Source of the DNA: a virus | Virus record (IMG/VR): IMGVR_UViG_3300050821_001592 | Location: 20,703-84,702 of that record | DNA: 64,000 bases | Reading direction: 5' to 3' (one strand) | In this document: piece after piece, positions 56,444-62,293 of the stretch | Layout: each line of letters opens with the position of its first letter | Numbering within the stretch: the first letter of the stretch is position 1 | Notes under the pieces: generated by a model | What the model saw: only the letters and a program-made list of their open reading frames with translations | Databases searched by the model: none | What the model was told of the DNA's origin: nothing | Program-made: the position numbers and the translations under genes

Positions 56444-57351
56444 CTAGGCTCACTATGTAACACGTCTCGTAACCCTCTATAACACCCTCCGCGACACCCT
56501 CGTTCGACCCCCTCGTTTTAAATGTAACAAATCCCTAAAAATTAGAAAATCGGGCACCCACCCCTGAAGCGGACGGTGACATACCCCGTAGCCGTATACG
56601 ACATCCCGTCCCCTTAAAGACCCCCTATATTGGGACCCGCCTCGGATGGGACCCCCGACCCTTCCGGGTCCTCAGGACTCGTGTTTGTAAACCCCAGAAA
56701 ATAAAAATTTTATATGCCGCGTGGGAGAGTCCGTATAGGACCCATATGGGGCCCGCACTGTCAAAGGGGGGTATAGGGGGGACCCACAAGGACCATGCAC
56801 GCTCGTGTGGCTAGGCCAAGCTCGGCTGGCTGGCGACAAGGGGCTGGGGTGACCGCCACGGCCTGTTTCTTGGCAGTTAAGACCCCCTTTTGAATCAGTA
56901 GCTTAGGGGGAGAATCGTACATAGTGTTCGCTCCGTATTCGCCACGATTAAGTGTTTTATTTAGTGAGAGATGCAGAGCGAGCCGAGCGGAACAGGTGGC
57001 ATTTTATCTAAATGTAGGATTGCAAAGGGCTTAGATGGTTGTTACACTAGGGTGTTTTGTAACACGGCTGATGCACGAGGGTCGAGCGTCGTCCATGGCC
57101 CGTTAGTGGGGCGAATAAAACGCGGCGTAGCCACGACCACACGCGACACACACGCGACACACACGCGAGCCACGACTCAGGCTGCATCTCTACCCTTCGC
57201 TTTATCTTTGTGTTATTACATATAACACTGGCTCAAACCCAAGCTAGCCATTCTCTACCTCTCTATTCCCTTCGCTCTCTCCTATAGCGTCCGTTATCGA
57301 GGCTGCCCGATTTCTTGAATTGATACCGTAATACAATGATAGATGTAACAC
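56444..57351. other. G/C-run-rich non-coding region, 0.9 kb
   Basis: No supportable gene. It holds many C- and G-runs, GGGACCC repeated at about 56633, 56649 and 56777, and recurring TGTAACA motifs (56456, 56523, 57058, 57344, with inverse copies near 57040). There is a GTGTTAT-TACAT-ATAACAC palindrome (57210-57228) and a tandem ACACGCGACAC-type repeat (about 57140-57175). It is the largest gene-free interval outside the structured-RNA locus. Candidate roles include packaging or terminal signals, early regulation or a second origin; I cannot choose among them. Confidence 0.5.
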
Positions 57352-57373
57352 ATGTGTTTCGCCTTCTATTCGC

Positions 57374-57416
57374 TAGACCTTCGTGCCATTGCATTTGTTT
57401 TATTACTTGGTAGAAT
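57374..57416 (+). promoter_or_regulatory. Early promoter with operator-like element (copy 1)
   Basis: Variant element TAGACCTTCGTGCCATTG (57374-57391) overlaps a -35 TTGCAT (57389-57394); the -10 is TAGAAT (57411-57416) after 16 bases. A leader of about 16 bases with GGAGG precedes the gene at 57439. Confidence 0.6.
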
Positions 57417-57438
57417 GGTCACGGTTGGAGGACACAAT

Positions 57439-57678
57439 ATGCGCTTCGATTACTCAATTCAAGGCTGGCAGAACAACGGTCGCGTATGCGCTAGCGTTCA
57501 AGCTTCCGCCATCGTCGCAGAATTCAATCGCCTTAATATGCCCGTACCCAAGTCACTTGTCGAGATTACGACTAACGGAATACAGTACAGCAATCAAGAC
57601 TTTGATGTCCTCTCGCACGCCATGAATCTCTTGTGGCAGGTCGATAATGATGTGTGGGCACGAATTGCAACGAAGTAG
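57439..57678 (+). CDS. Early hypothetical protein
   Basis: 79 residues from MRFDYSIQGWQNNGRVCASV at 57439 with TTGGAGGAC upstream. A small alpha/beta protein ending NDVWARIATK. Its TAG stop (57676-57678) is also the first three bases of the operator element of the next cassette. Function unknown; likely takeover-type early gene by position. Confidence 0.6.
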   Translation: MRFDYSIQGWQNNGRVCASVQASAIVAEFNRLNMPVPKSLVEITTNGIQYSNQDFDVLSHAMNLLWQVDNDVWARIATK

Positions 57679-57719
57679 CACCTTTGTGCTATTGCCCGTC
57701 CTCGCGGGTGTGGTATGAT
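57676..57719 (+). promoter_or_regulatory. Early promoter with operator-like palindrome (copy 2)
   Basis: Element TAGCACCTTTGTGCTATTG (57676-57694), a perfect TAGCAC/GTGCTA palindrome, overlaps -35 TTGCCC (57692-57697). The -10 is TATGAT (57714-57719) after 16 bases. The ATG of the next gene is at 57727, eight bases past the -10, giving an almost leaderless message. Confidence 0.75.
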
Positions 57720-57726
57720 TATCCTC

Positions 57727-58080
57727 ATGGCGCAACGTAAACACCGGAAGCAAATGACACGCGGGGAGATAGCCGCTATCGAATCCCTCATCAAGGCTGT
57801 CCCGTCTTGGGTCAGCAAGTCTCACTACACCGTACGTAGCCGCGAGCGTCGGATTGCCCGCATTGAGGTATTTCAAGCCGTGCGCTACGGTGAGGTCATT
57901 GAGGCGAAGGATGACAACCGCGTCGTCATGCGTCACCATTCCGGGGTTTGTGTCGTATTAAGTGTGCCCGACCACACCGTTGTCACAGTCTGGTATAACG
58001 CCCCTGAGGACCAACATTACACACTCGATTTGAGCCAATACCGATGGAGTATTGACCTCACGAAATGGAGCCCGCGATGA
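57727..58080 (+). CDS. Early hypothetical protein, DUF4258-like
   Basis: 117 residues from MAQRKHRKQMTRGEIAAIES. The middle, SHYTVRSRERRIARIEVFQA, and VVMRHHSGVCVVLSVPDHTV then VVTVWYN match the pattern of DUF4258-like small toxin- or nuclease-like domains. Basic N-terminus. No ribosome site is present between promoter and ATG, so translation is probably leaderless. The stop overlaps the next start. Confidence 0.55.
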   Translation: MAQRKHRKQMTRGEIAAIESLIKAVPSWVSKSHYTVRSRERRIARIEVFQAVRYGEVIEAKDDNRVVMRHHSGVCVVLSVPDHTVVTVWYNAPEDQHYTLDLSQYRWSIDLTKWSPR

Positions 58081-58322
58081 GAGGCGACAGTCAGTGGTTC
58101 AAGGACGTATACGAACAGGCCGAGACGGCTACACGGTTAGAGCATGCCATGTTCGATGCTGGACTCGACTGTCGGACAGATGCAGGCTTTTCAGCATGGT
58201 TTCATTTCAATCACTCGGGCCCGTTGGCTCGTCAACACAGGTTGGATTGTCAGCCCGTGTGGGAACACCGGACGTTCCAAGCTTGGGGCGGATATGCCGG
58301 ATACATCGAATCTCTAGAGTAG
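58077..58322 (+). CDS. Early hypothetical protein
   Basis: 81 residues from MRGDSQWFKDVYEQAETATR at 58077, sharing ATGA with the stop of the gene before. Helical then Trp/His/Gly-rich (GFSAWFHFNHSGPLARQHRL, TFQAWGGYAGYIESLE). Its TAG stop is the first codon-sized piece of the next operator element. No family is recognised. Confidence 0.6.
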   Translation: MRGDSQWFKDVYEQAETATRLEHAMFDAGLDCRTDAGFSAWFHFNHSGPLARQHRLDCQPVWEHRTFQAWGGYAGYIESLE

Positions 58323-58364
58323 CACCTTTGTGCCATTGCGCGATTCGTGTCGTAGATGTAACAT
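58320..58364 (+). promoter_or_regulatory. Early promoter with operator-like palindrome (copy 3)
   Basis: Element TAGCACCTTTGTGCCATTG (58320-58338); -35 TTGCGC (58336-58341), 17-base spacer, -10 TAACAT (58359-58364). The ATG at 58371 begins six bases after the -10, so the message should be leaderless. TAG is the stop of the gene before. Confidence 0.75.
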
Positions 58365-58370
58365 TATTAC

Positions 58371-58817
58371 ATGGAAACGAATTGCATATCAGGTGGCATT
58401 AAATTCGCCCTCGCTGATGCGCTAGCTGTGCGGGATGAAGCGCACGCGACGGAGCATAACGATTGCACAGTTCGGGCGCTGAGGGTCGCGGCAGGCGTCC
58501 CGTATGCCGATGCTCACTCATTATGTGCCCGATTAGGCCGCCGTAATCGTAAGGGTATGAAAACCGCGGAACTCTTCAATATGTGCGCGTTACCCCACGT
58601 CTATGGATACAAAGTCACGCGGGTTATACTGCCGATGTTCGTGAATACCCTAGGGCGTGCGATGCCTCATCTGCGAACAGGGCGTTATCTCATCGTGAAG
58701 ACAGGCCACGCTATCGGCTGTATCAACGGCGTCCTATATGACACGGCACCGAGCGGTCCGTCTTCTCGGATTAAGATGATATTGAAATTCACTCCGACGA
58801 GCGAGGTCGGGCTTTAG
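58371..58817 (+). CDS. Putative cysteine-peptidase-like early protein
   Basis: 148 residues. EHNDCTVRALRVAAGVPYAD, ARLGRRNRKGMKTAELF and GRYLIVKTGHAIGCINGVLY follow the papain- or NlpC-like layout of phage and bacterial proteins with a catalytic Cys (C34) and a GH-A-x-x motif (His near residue 117). It may be a peptidase, deamidase or acyltransferase. It follows a leaderless promoter, as an early gene. Confidence 0.5.
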   Translation: METNCISGGIKFALADALAVRDEAHATEHNDCTVRALRVAAGVPYADAHSLCARLGRRNRKGMKTAELFNMCALPHVYGYKVTRVILPMFVNTLGRAMPHLRTGRYLIVKTGHAIGCINGVLYDTAPSGPSSRIKMILKFTPTSEVGL

Positions 58818-58824
58818 AATTCGC

Positions 58825-58854
58825 TTGACAGGGTTTTACATCCTACGATAGGAT
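58825..58854 (+). promoter_or_regulatory. Early promoter without palindrome
   Basis: TTGACA (58825-58830), 18-base spacer, TAGGAT (58849-58854). The ATG of the mini-gene at 58861 lies six bases after the -10, again a leaderless arrangement. It lacks the TAGCAC element. Confidence 0.65.
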
Positions 58855-58860
58855 TATCTC

Positions 58861-58905
58861 ATGAAACTCACTCTTGAATTGCCAGCGATTGGAGGCCTAG
58901 CGTGA
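58861..58905 (+). CDS. 14-residue leader peptide or truncated copy
   Basis: ATG 58861 reads MKLTLELPAIGGLA and stops at TGA 58905. The first 23 bases are nearly the same as the start of the gene at 59111 (MTKLTLELP), a 22-base repeat. Its GGAGG serves the next gene, which starts at 58902. It may be a leader peptide coupling translation to the next gene, or a leftover of a duplication. Confidence 0.45.
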   Translation: MKLTLELPAIGGLA

Positions 58906-59114
58906 GAACTGACGGCGTGCCTTTCCTACAGGACGCAGTAAACCAATGGCGCAAGGCGGCTGCAATGTTTCCCGAAAATCCATCGCATGCGGCGGAGTGC
59001 AATCTTGCCGCACGGTCGCTCGAACTAGAAATTGAGACAGGCGAACCGCACTGCGTCTGTCACCTGATACCTTCGACTACTTGTCCGAAACGAATTGCGA
59101 GGGAAATACGATGA
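58902..59114 (+). CDS. Early hypothetical protein
   Basis: 70 residues with GTG start 58902 (GGAGG upstream, inside the 14-residue peptide). MRTDGVPFLQDAVNQWRKAA and NLAARSLELEIETG are helical; CVCHLIPSTTCPKR has three Cys. Its end overlaps the next gene's start. No family is recognised. Confidence 0.6.
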   Translation: MRTDGVPFLQDAVNQWRKAAAMFPENPSHAAECNLAARSLELEIETGEPHCVCHLIPSTTCPKRIAREIR

Positions 59115-59497
59115 CGAAACTCACTCTTGAATTGCCCGCATCTGCCGCAGCAAAACTCGCCACACTCACATCCGCGCAGCTAGCTGAATTGGGCGCTATC
59201 CTCGGCTGTGAAGTCAAGAGTGTGGCCATCCAACCGAGCGAGTACACACGTCGGTCGCGTGTGAATGCTGCGCTCTATGACCTGACAACCAAGGGCGTAT
59301 ATCCCGATACCGTGCCGTGGCAGGAGATAGATGCAATACTCGCCGAGCATGGTTTTGACTGGCGGCGAGACGAGAGCGCCGTGACTACAGGCGCTGACGG
59401 GCGCGTGCATTATCAGGTAGGCCCTAAGACGTGGCTACTCGTGTCGTGGTATCGCATGCCTTCTGGACGCTATGAGGTCGTCGCGTATGTCAGCTAA
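59111..59497 (+). CDS. Early hypothetical protein
   Basis: 128 residues from MTKLTLELPASAAAKLATLT at 59111 (ATGA coupling with the gene before). A helix TSAQLAELGAILGCEVKSVA, then NAALYDLTTKGVYPDTVPWQ and a beta-rich C-terminus (YQVGPKTWLLVSWYRMPSGR). Not recognised. Confidence 0.6.
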   Translation: MTKLTLELPASAAAKLATLTSAQLAELGAILGCEVKSVAIQPSEYTRRSRVNAALYDLTTKGVYPDTVPWQEIDAILAEHGFDWRRDESAVTTGADGRVHYQVGPKTWLLVSWYRMPSGRYEVVAYVS

Positions 59498-59831
59498 AAA
59501 TATAGCTTGCGTCACCCCCGGTTGTCCAAACAACGGGGAGCTAATCATGGGTATGCGTGCTTCCTTGTGTACGGAGTGTATCGCACAACCAGAACCGAGC
59601 CCCATGCGACAGCAAGCGGCTGAATTACTTAAGCGGGCGCATATCCCAACTACTGAGCCCGACATCACGACACTCGCTAAGGACCTCGAACTCGTTCATT
59701 ACGAACGGGGGCTAGACTGCGTGTGGAAGAGGAACTACTCCGCGCCTGAATTATTGCTGTCGCGTATTGGCGGTATTGGCGCACTATCACGATATCTATC
59801 CACCATACGACCTACGCGGAGGGGAAAATGA
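59487..59831 (+). CDS. Early zinc-binding hypothetical protein
   Basis: 114 residues from MSAKNIACVTPGCPNNGELI at 59487, overlapping the previous gene by 11 bases. C-x4-C (CVTPGC) and CTEC give a possible zinc ribbon in the first third. The rest is helical. Its stop shares ATGA with the next gene. Confidence 0.6.
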   Translation: MSAKNIACVTPGCPNNGELIMGMRASLCTECIAQPEPSPMRQQAAELLKRAHIPTTEPDITTLAKDLELVHYERGLDCVWKRNYSAPELLLSRIGGIGALSRYLSTIRPTRRGK

Positions 59832-59983
59832 TTATCGAATTGACTGACAAGGAACTCACTCTGGCCCGCGTTGCACTACGGGCGTATCGCAATGACTTGC
59901 TCGACGAGGCCCACATCGACGATTGGGTTTATATCGCAGCGGAGGACATACAGCGGTTGCACGACAAGCTGGAGCGGCAATGA
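59828..59983 (+). CDS. Small acidic helical protein
   Basis: A 51-residue gene (ATG 59828, TGA 59983) coupled on both sides by ATGA overlaps. Sequence MIIELTDKELTLARVALRAY then DDWVYIAAEDIQRLHDKLER is an acidic, helical, probably small protein of the helix-bundle kind. The ATGA overlaps at both ends argue strongly that it is translated. Function unknown. Confidence 0.7.
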   Translation: MIIELTDKELTLARVALRAYRNDLLDEAHIDDWVYIAAEDIQRLHDKLERQ

Positions 59984-60231
59984 GACACGAGCATAAAGAC
60001 CGCGTCGGGCGTGCCTGCACGATATTGAATTCCGGCGGGCATTACGAAGTCTGCGAGTGTGGAGCTACTCGTTTAGTCCCATCAGATGGTCGCCCGAAGA
60101 TTACCGGGGGAGACGACCGTGAGGGGTGGCACACTTGTCCGATATGCACTCCCGACTTTTTTCTCACTGAAGGCCCGCCAACGGATTGGACGAAACTCTT
60201 ATCCCGCGAAAAGAAAGCGAAAATACGATGA
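59980..60231 (+). CDS. Small zinc-binding early protein
   Basis: 83 residues from MRHEHKDRVGRACTILNSGG at 59980 (ATGA overlap). CECGATRLVPSDGR and HTCPICTPDFF give two C-x-C/C-x-x-C pairs, so a zinc ribbon is likely. C-terminal KKAKIR is basic. Function unknown. Confidence 0.6.
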   Translation: MRHEHKDRVGRACTILNSGGHYEVCECGATRLVPSDGRPKITGGDDREGWHTCPICTPDFFLTEGPPTDWTKLLSREKKAKIR

Positions 60232-60446
60232 CGCTATTAGAGCGCATAGAATCACTCGTGGGTACCGTTACTGCGTACGACGGTCGGTTGTGCTTCTGGG
60301 CTAATGCACGACCGAATGACGTAAGGGATATCGCCCCACGAGTCAATGCCCACCCACTAGATGTCATGGCCTGTATGCCCGTTTTTGAACGTGTGAAGCG
60401 AGGCAGAGAAAAGCCCGAAGCCTCAGAACCCGAAAGCGAGGAGTAA
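60228..60446 (+). CDS. Early hypothetical protein
   Basis: 72 residues from MTLLERIESLVGTVTAYDGR at 60228 (ATGA overlap). The folded core is LCFWANARPNDVRDIAPRVN and the end is acidic (KPEASEPESEE). No family is recognised. Confidence 0.6.
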   Translation: MTLLERIESLVGTVTAYDGRLCFWANARPNDVRDIAPRVNAHPLDVMACMPVFERVKRGREKPEASEPESEE

Positions 60447-60447
60447 T

Positions 60448-60654
60448 ATGGACGTTACATATAAAATCGGCGTCGAACTCGATGAATCTGAATTAGACGA
60501 ACTGATTAGCGCGGTATGGCACGCGCAACAGGATTCGAGCCCGATGTATTATGAACGGCTCGCTAAGTTGCGTGCCCTGCTAGAGCGTAGCCGAACTGCC
60601 CCCCGTATTGCTCATATAGGAACAGGGGATAACATGATAGTCGTTCAGCAGTAG
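60448..60654 (+). CDS. Early hypothetical protein
   Basis: 68 residues from MDVTYKIGVELDESELDELI, with GAGGAG upstream. An acidic then basic helical protein (HAQQDSSPMYYERLAKLRAL). Its TAG stop opens the next operator element. Confidence 0.6.
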   Translation: MDVTYKIGVELDESELDELISAVWHAQQDSSPMYYERLAKLRALLERSRTAPRIAHIGTGDNMIVVQQ

Positions 60655-60696
60655 CACCTTCGTGCCATTGTGTTATTTCTACAAACCTCTTATGAT
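60652..60696 (+). promoter_or_regulatory. Early promoter with operator-like palindrome (copy 4)
   Basis: Element TAGCACCTTCGTGCCATTG (60652-60670); -35 TTGTGT (60668-60673), 17-base spacer, -10 TATGAT (60691-60696). The next gene starts at 60772 behind AGGGGG, so unlike the others this promoter has a leader of about 70 bases. Confidence 0.7.
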
Positions 60697-60771
60697 GTAT
60701 TCACGCTGGCTTTGAGCAACGACGAATACGAGCTTAGGCAAACGGTCGGGCCAGCGAAAATAGGGGGACAC

Positions 60772-61113
60772 ATGGGTTACTCTTGCACAAAGGACGCGGC
60801 TGATATGCTGGGGCTCATCCGCAATCAGTTCCGTGATGGAGAGACCTCCAATGGTTTACGTATCGGCGCTGCGACATTTTTCTATGAGGTAGGCCGCGAG
60901 CAACCAGACGGCTCAATCACGGGCACGCTGTTCGAAAACATCGACGCGACTCACGCGAGAAAGTACGGCTCTTTCAAGATTTCATATTCGGGCGGTATCG
61001 TTCGATTCCCCGGCATCAAGCGAGATATGCGTACCTCCCTACAGTTTCGATTTTTTGAACTTCGTCGCGTCAATCCCGCGTTACTCTCGTCCTATTCTCA
61101 CGGAGGCATCTAA
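60772..61113 (+). CDS. Early hypothetical protein
   Basis: 113 residues from MGYSCTKDAADMLGLIRNQF at 60772 (GGGGGACAC site). The sequence is mixed alpha/beta (GAATFFYEVGREQPDGSITG) with a basic, Phe-rich part (DMRTSLQFRFFELRRVNPAL). Its TAA overlaps the next ATG. No family is recognised. Confidence 0.6.
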   Translation: MGYSCTKDAADMLGLIRNQFRDGETSNGLRIGAATFFYEVGREQPDGSITGTLFENIDATHARKYGSFKISYSGGIVRFPGIKRDMRTSLQFRFFELRRVNPALLSSYSHGGI

Positions 61114-61436
61114 TGTCTTGCACCAATCCGAATTGCGAATGCAAGCCCGGTACGTTTGCCAACATGAACCCGCCGAGGGCACTCGTATATGAGGGCTTCG
61201 GCCAGTTCAACCCACAGATGATTACCGACCTCGAATGGCAGAAGAAAGTCAGCGTCAACACTGCAAGCGGTAAGTACCGCGTAGAGATTAGGTGGGCCCT
61301 CGACTGCTATGACATCTATGTATGGCGTCGTGTGCAGGAGCCTGAGAGGGTCGTAGCCTACCACTATGCTAACTATTCTCGTACAGCCGTCAAGACGGCG
61401 AATCGATTACTCCGGCATTATGGTCGGAGTTACTAG
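61113..61436 (+). CDS. Early hypothetical protein with Cys-rich start
   Basis: 107 residues from MSCTNPNCECKPGTFANMNP at 61113. The CTNPNCEC start could bind metal. The rest is beta then helical (VSVNTASGKYRVEIRWALDC, YHYANYSRTAVKTANRLLRH). Its TAG stop opens the next operator element. Confidence 0.6.
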   Translation: MSCTNPNCECKPGTFANMNPPRALVYEGFGQFNPQMITDLEWQKKVSVNTASGKYRVEIRWALDCYDIYVWRRVQEPERVVAYHYANYSRTAVKTANRLLRHYGRSY

Positions 61437-61477
61437 CACCGACGTGCTATTGAACGCTCTCCCCCGCGTGTTATAAT
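61434..61477 (+). promoter_or_regulatory. Early promoter with operator-like palindrome (copy 5)
   Basis: Element TAGCACCGACGTGCTATTG (61434-61452), arms perfect; -35 TTGAAC (61450-61455), 16-base spacer, -10 TATAAT (61472-61477). ATG 61484 begins six bases after the -10, so it should be leaderless. Confidence 0.8.
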
Positions 61478-61483
61478 CATTAC

Positions 61484-61699
61484 ATGAACTGGAGACGGCA
61501 ACAATTTCTCGAAGATTGTAGGGACGCTCAGAAGCCCTGCGAATGCCAGAATAATAGCGACCTCTGTAACCCATGTCGTGCTCGTGAAGTCGTAGGTATG
61601 GCGAAGACCCCGAGCGAAGCGTGGGCGATGGTCGCGCATCAGAAACGGGCAATCGCCGAATCGGAGCAGCACCTAAGTGCTATTGACGAAATTCGGTAG
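61484..61699 (+). CDS. Early Cys-containing hypothetical protein
   Basis: 71 residues: MNWRRQQFLEDCRDAQKPCE then CQNNSDLCNPCRAREVVGMA carries six Cys, probably a zinc or disulphide cluster. The C-terminal third (AVAHQKRAIAESEQHL-like) is helical and is read through the next operator element. Likely leaderless. Confidence 0.6.
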   Translation: MNWRRQQFLEDCRDAQKPCECQNNSDLCNPCRAREVVGMAKTPSEAWAMVAHQKRAIAESEQHLSAIDEIR

Positions 61700-61711
61700 A
61701 CGCGATATTAT
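61667..61711 (+). promoter_or_regulatory. Early promoter with operator-like palindrome (copy 6)
   Basis: Element CAGCACCTAAGTGCTATTG (61667-61685); -35 TTGACG (61683-61688), 17-base spacer, -10 TATTAT (61706-61711). ATG 61721 lies nine bases past the -10, a near-leaderless design. Here the element lies inside the coding end of the gene before rather than at its stop. Confidence 0.7.
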
Positions 61712-61720
61712 GATTTCACT

Positions 61721-61948
61721 ATGAAGAACTTAAACGCAATGCGGCTCCTGAAGAATGCAGCGGTGCAGACGCCCCTTAACAGTCCCGAATGGAATACTCT
61801 GGTCCATGCGGCCATATTCGTTGAGAAGTCGCAAAGCGAGTTAGCGGCGAAACGTCGCAATGCGGCCCGTAGGGCTCGCCACGAGGCGTTGACCTCTCTC
61901 GGATTGAAGCGGGTCAAGGGGGCTCTGGGCGGGACATATTATGAATAG
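61721..61948 (+). CDS. Early basic helical protein
   Basis: 75 residues: MKNLNAMRLLKNAAVQTPLN then SELAAKRRNAARRARHEALT is strongly basic and helical, suggesting DNA or RNA binding. It overlaps the next gene. No family is recognised. Confidence 0.6.
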   Translation: MKNLNAMRLLKNAAVQTPLNSPEWNTLVHAAIFVEKSQSELAAKRRNAARRARHEALTSLGLKRVKGALGGTYYE

Positions 61949-62141
61949 CACGGAGCTATATACGTTAACGGATACGGAAAGCGGGTTTACGACTGCCCTC
62001 GAATTGACGCTCAGCTTGAGGCGAGTGGGGTTCAAGACGCGACTAGCGGAACGTAAATTTAACCGATTCGGAGTGGTGACCGTGGTTGCGACATATCCGA
62101 AGAGACCGAACAGGAAGGAACGCGGGGCTAGTCTTAATTGA
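61941..62141 (+). CDS. Early hypothetical protein
   Basis: 66 residues from MNSTELYTLTDTESGFTTAL at 61941. Beta-rich start then a basic end (TYPKRPNRKERGASLN). Overlaps the gene before by eight bases. No family is recognised. Confidence 0.6.
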   Translation: MNSTELYTLTDTESGFTTALELTLSLRRVGFKTRLAERKFNRFGVVTVVATYPKRPNRKERGASLN

Positions 62142-62243
62142 TTGCCTCTGATACATCGTGGCCAAACGTGGACGCACGGCTCTGGATGAAGCGAAGGTTA
62201 ATCCCTTAGCAGGAGATGGCGGCGCTGTATCAGAGGCAGTCAA
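62138..62243. repeat. 18-base inverted repeat around a 70-base loop
   Basis: TTGATTGCCTCTGATACA (62138-62155) and TGTATCAGAGGCAGTCAA (62226-62243) are inverted copies with one mismatch that can pair G-U in RNA. The loop overlaps the small frame at 62158-62262 and the repeat ends just ahead of the promoter at 62259. Confidence 0.7.
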
Positions 62244-62262
62244 TCAGGAAAATAACTCTTGA
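62158..62262 (+). CDS. Possible 34-residue peptide
   Basis: A GTG at 62158 opens a frame reading MAKRGRTALDEAKVNPLAGD then GGAVSEAVNQENNS. The composition is protein-like, and the TGA stop lies in the -35 box of the next promoter, as the stops of several genes nearby lie in promoter elements. No ribosome site or promoter is evident. The repeat at 62138-62243 covers most of it. Confidence 0.3.
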   Translation: MAKRGRTALDEAKVNPLAGDGGAVSEAVNQENNS

Positions 62263-62287
62263 CACAGGAGTGGTCATCCGGTAGGAT
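62259..62287 (+). promoter_or_regulatory. Early promoter without palindrome
   Basis: TTGACA (62259-62264), 17-base spacer, TAGGAT (62282-62287). ATG 62294 begins six bases after the -10, so the AAA+ ATPase message should be leaderless. Confidence 0.75.
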
Positions 62288-62293
62288 ACTCAC

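Noticed and set aside
57352-57438. An upstream start adding 29 residues to the gene at 57439
   Set aside because: It would read through the operator element and promoter, and the ATG at 57439 has a strong ribosome site.
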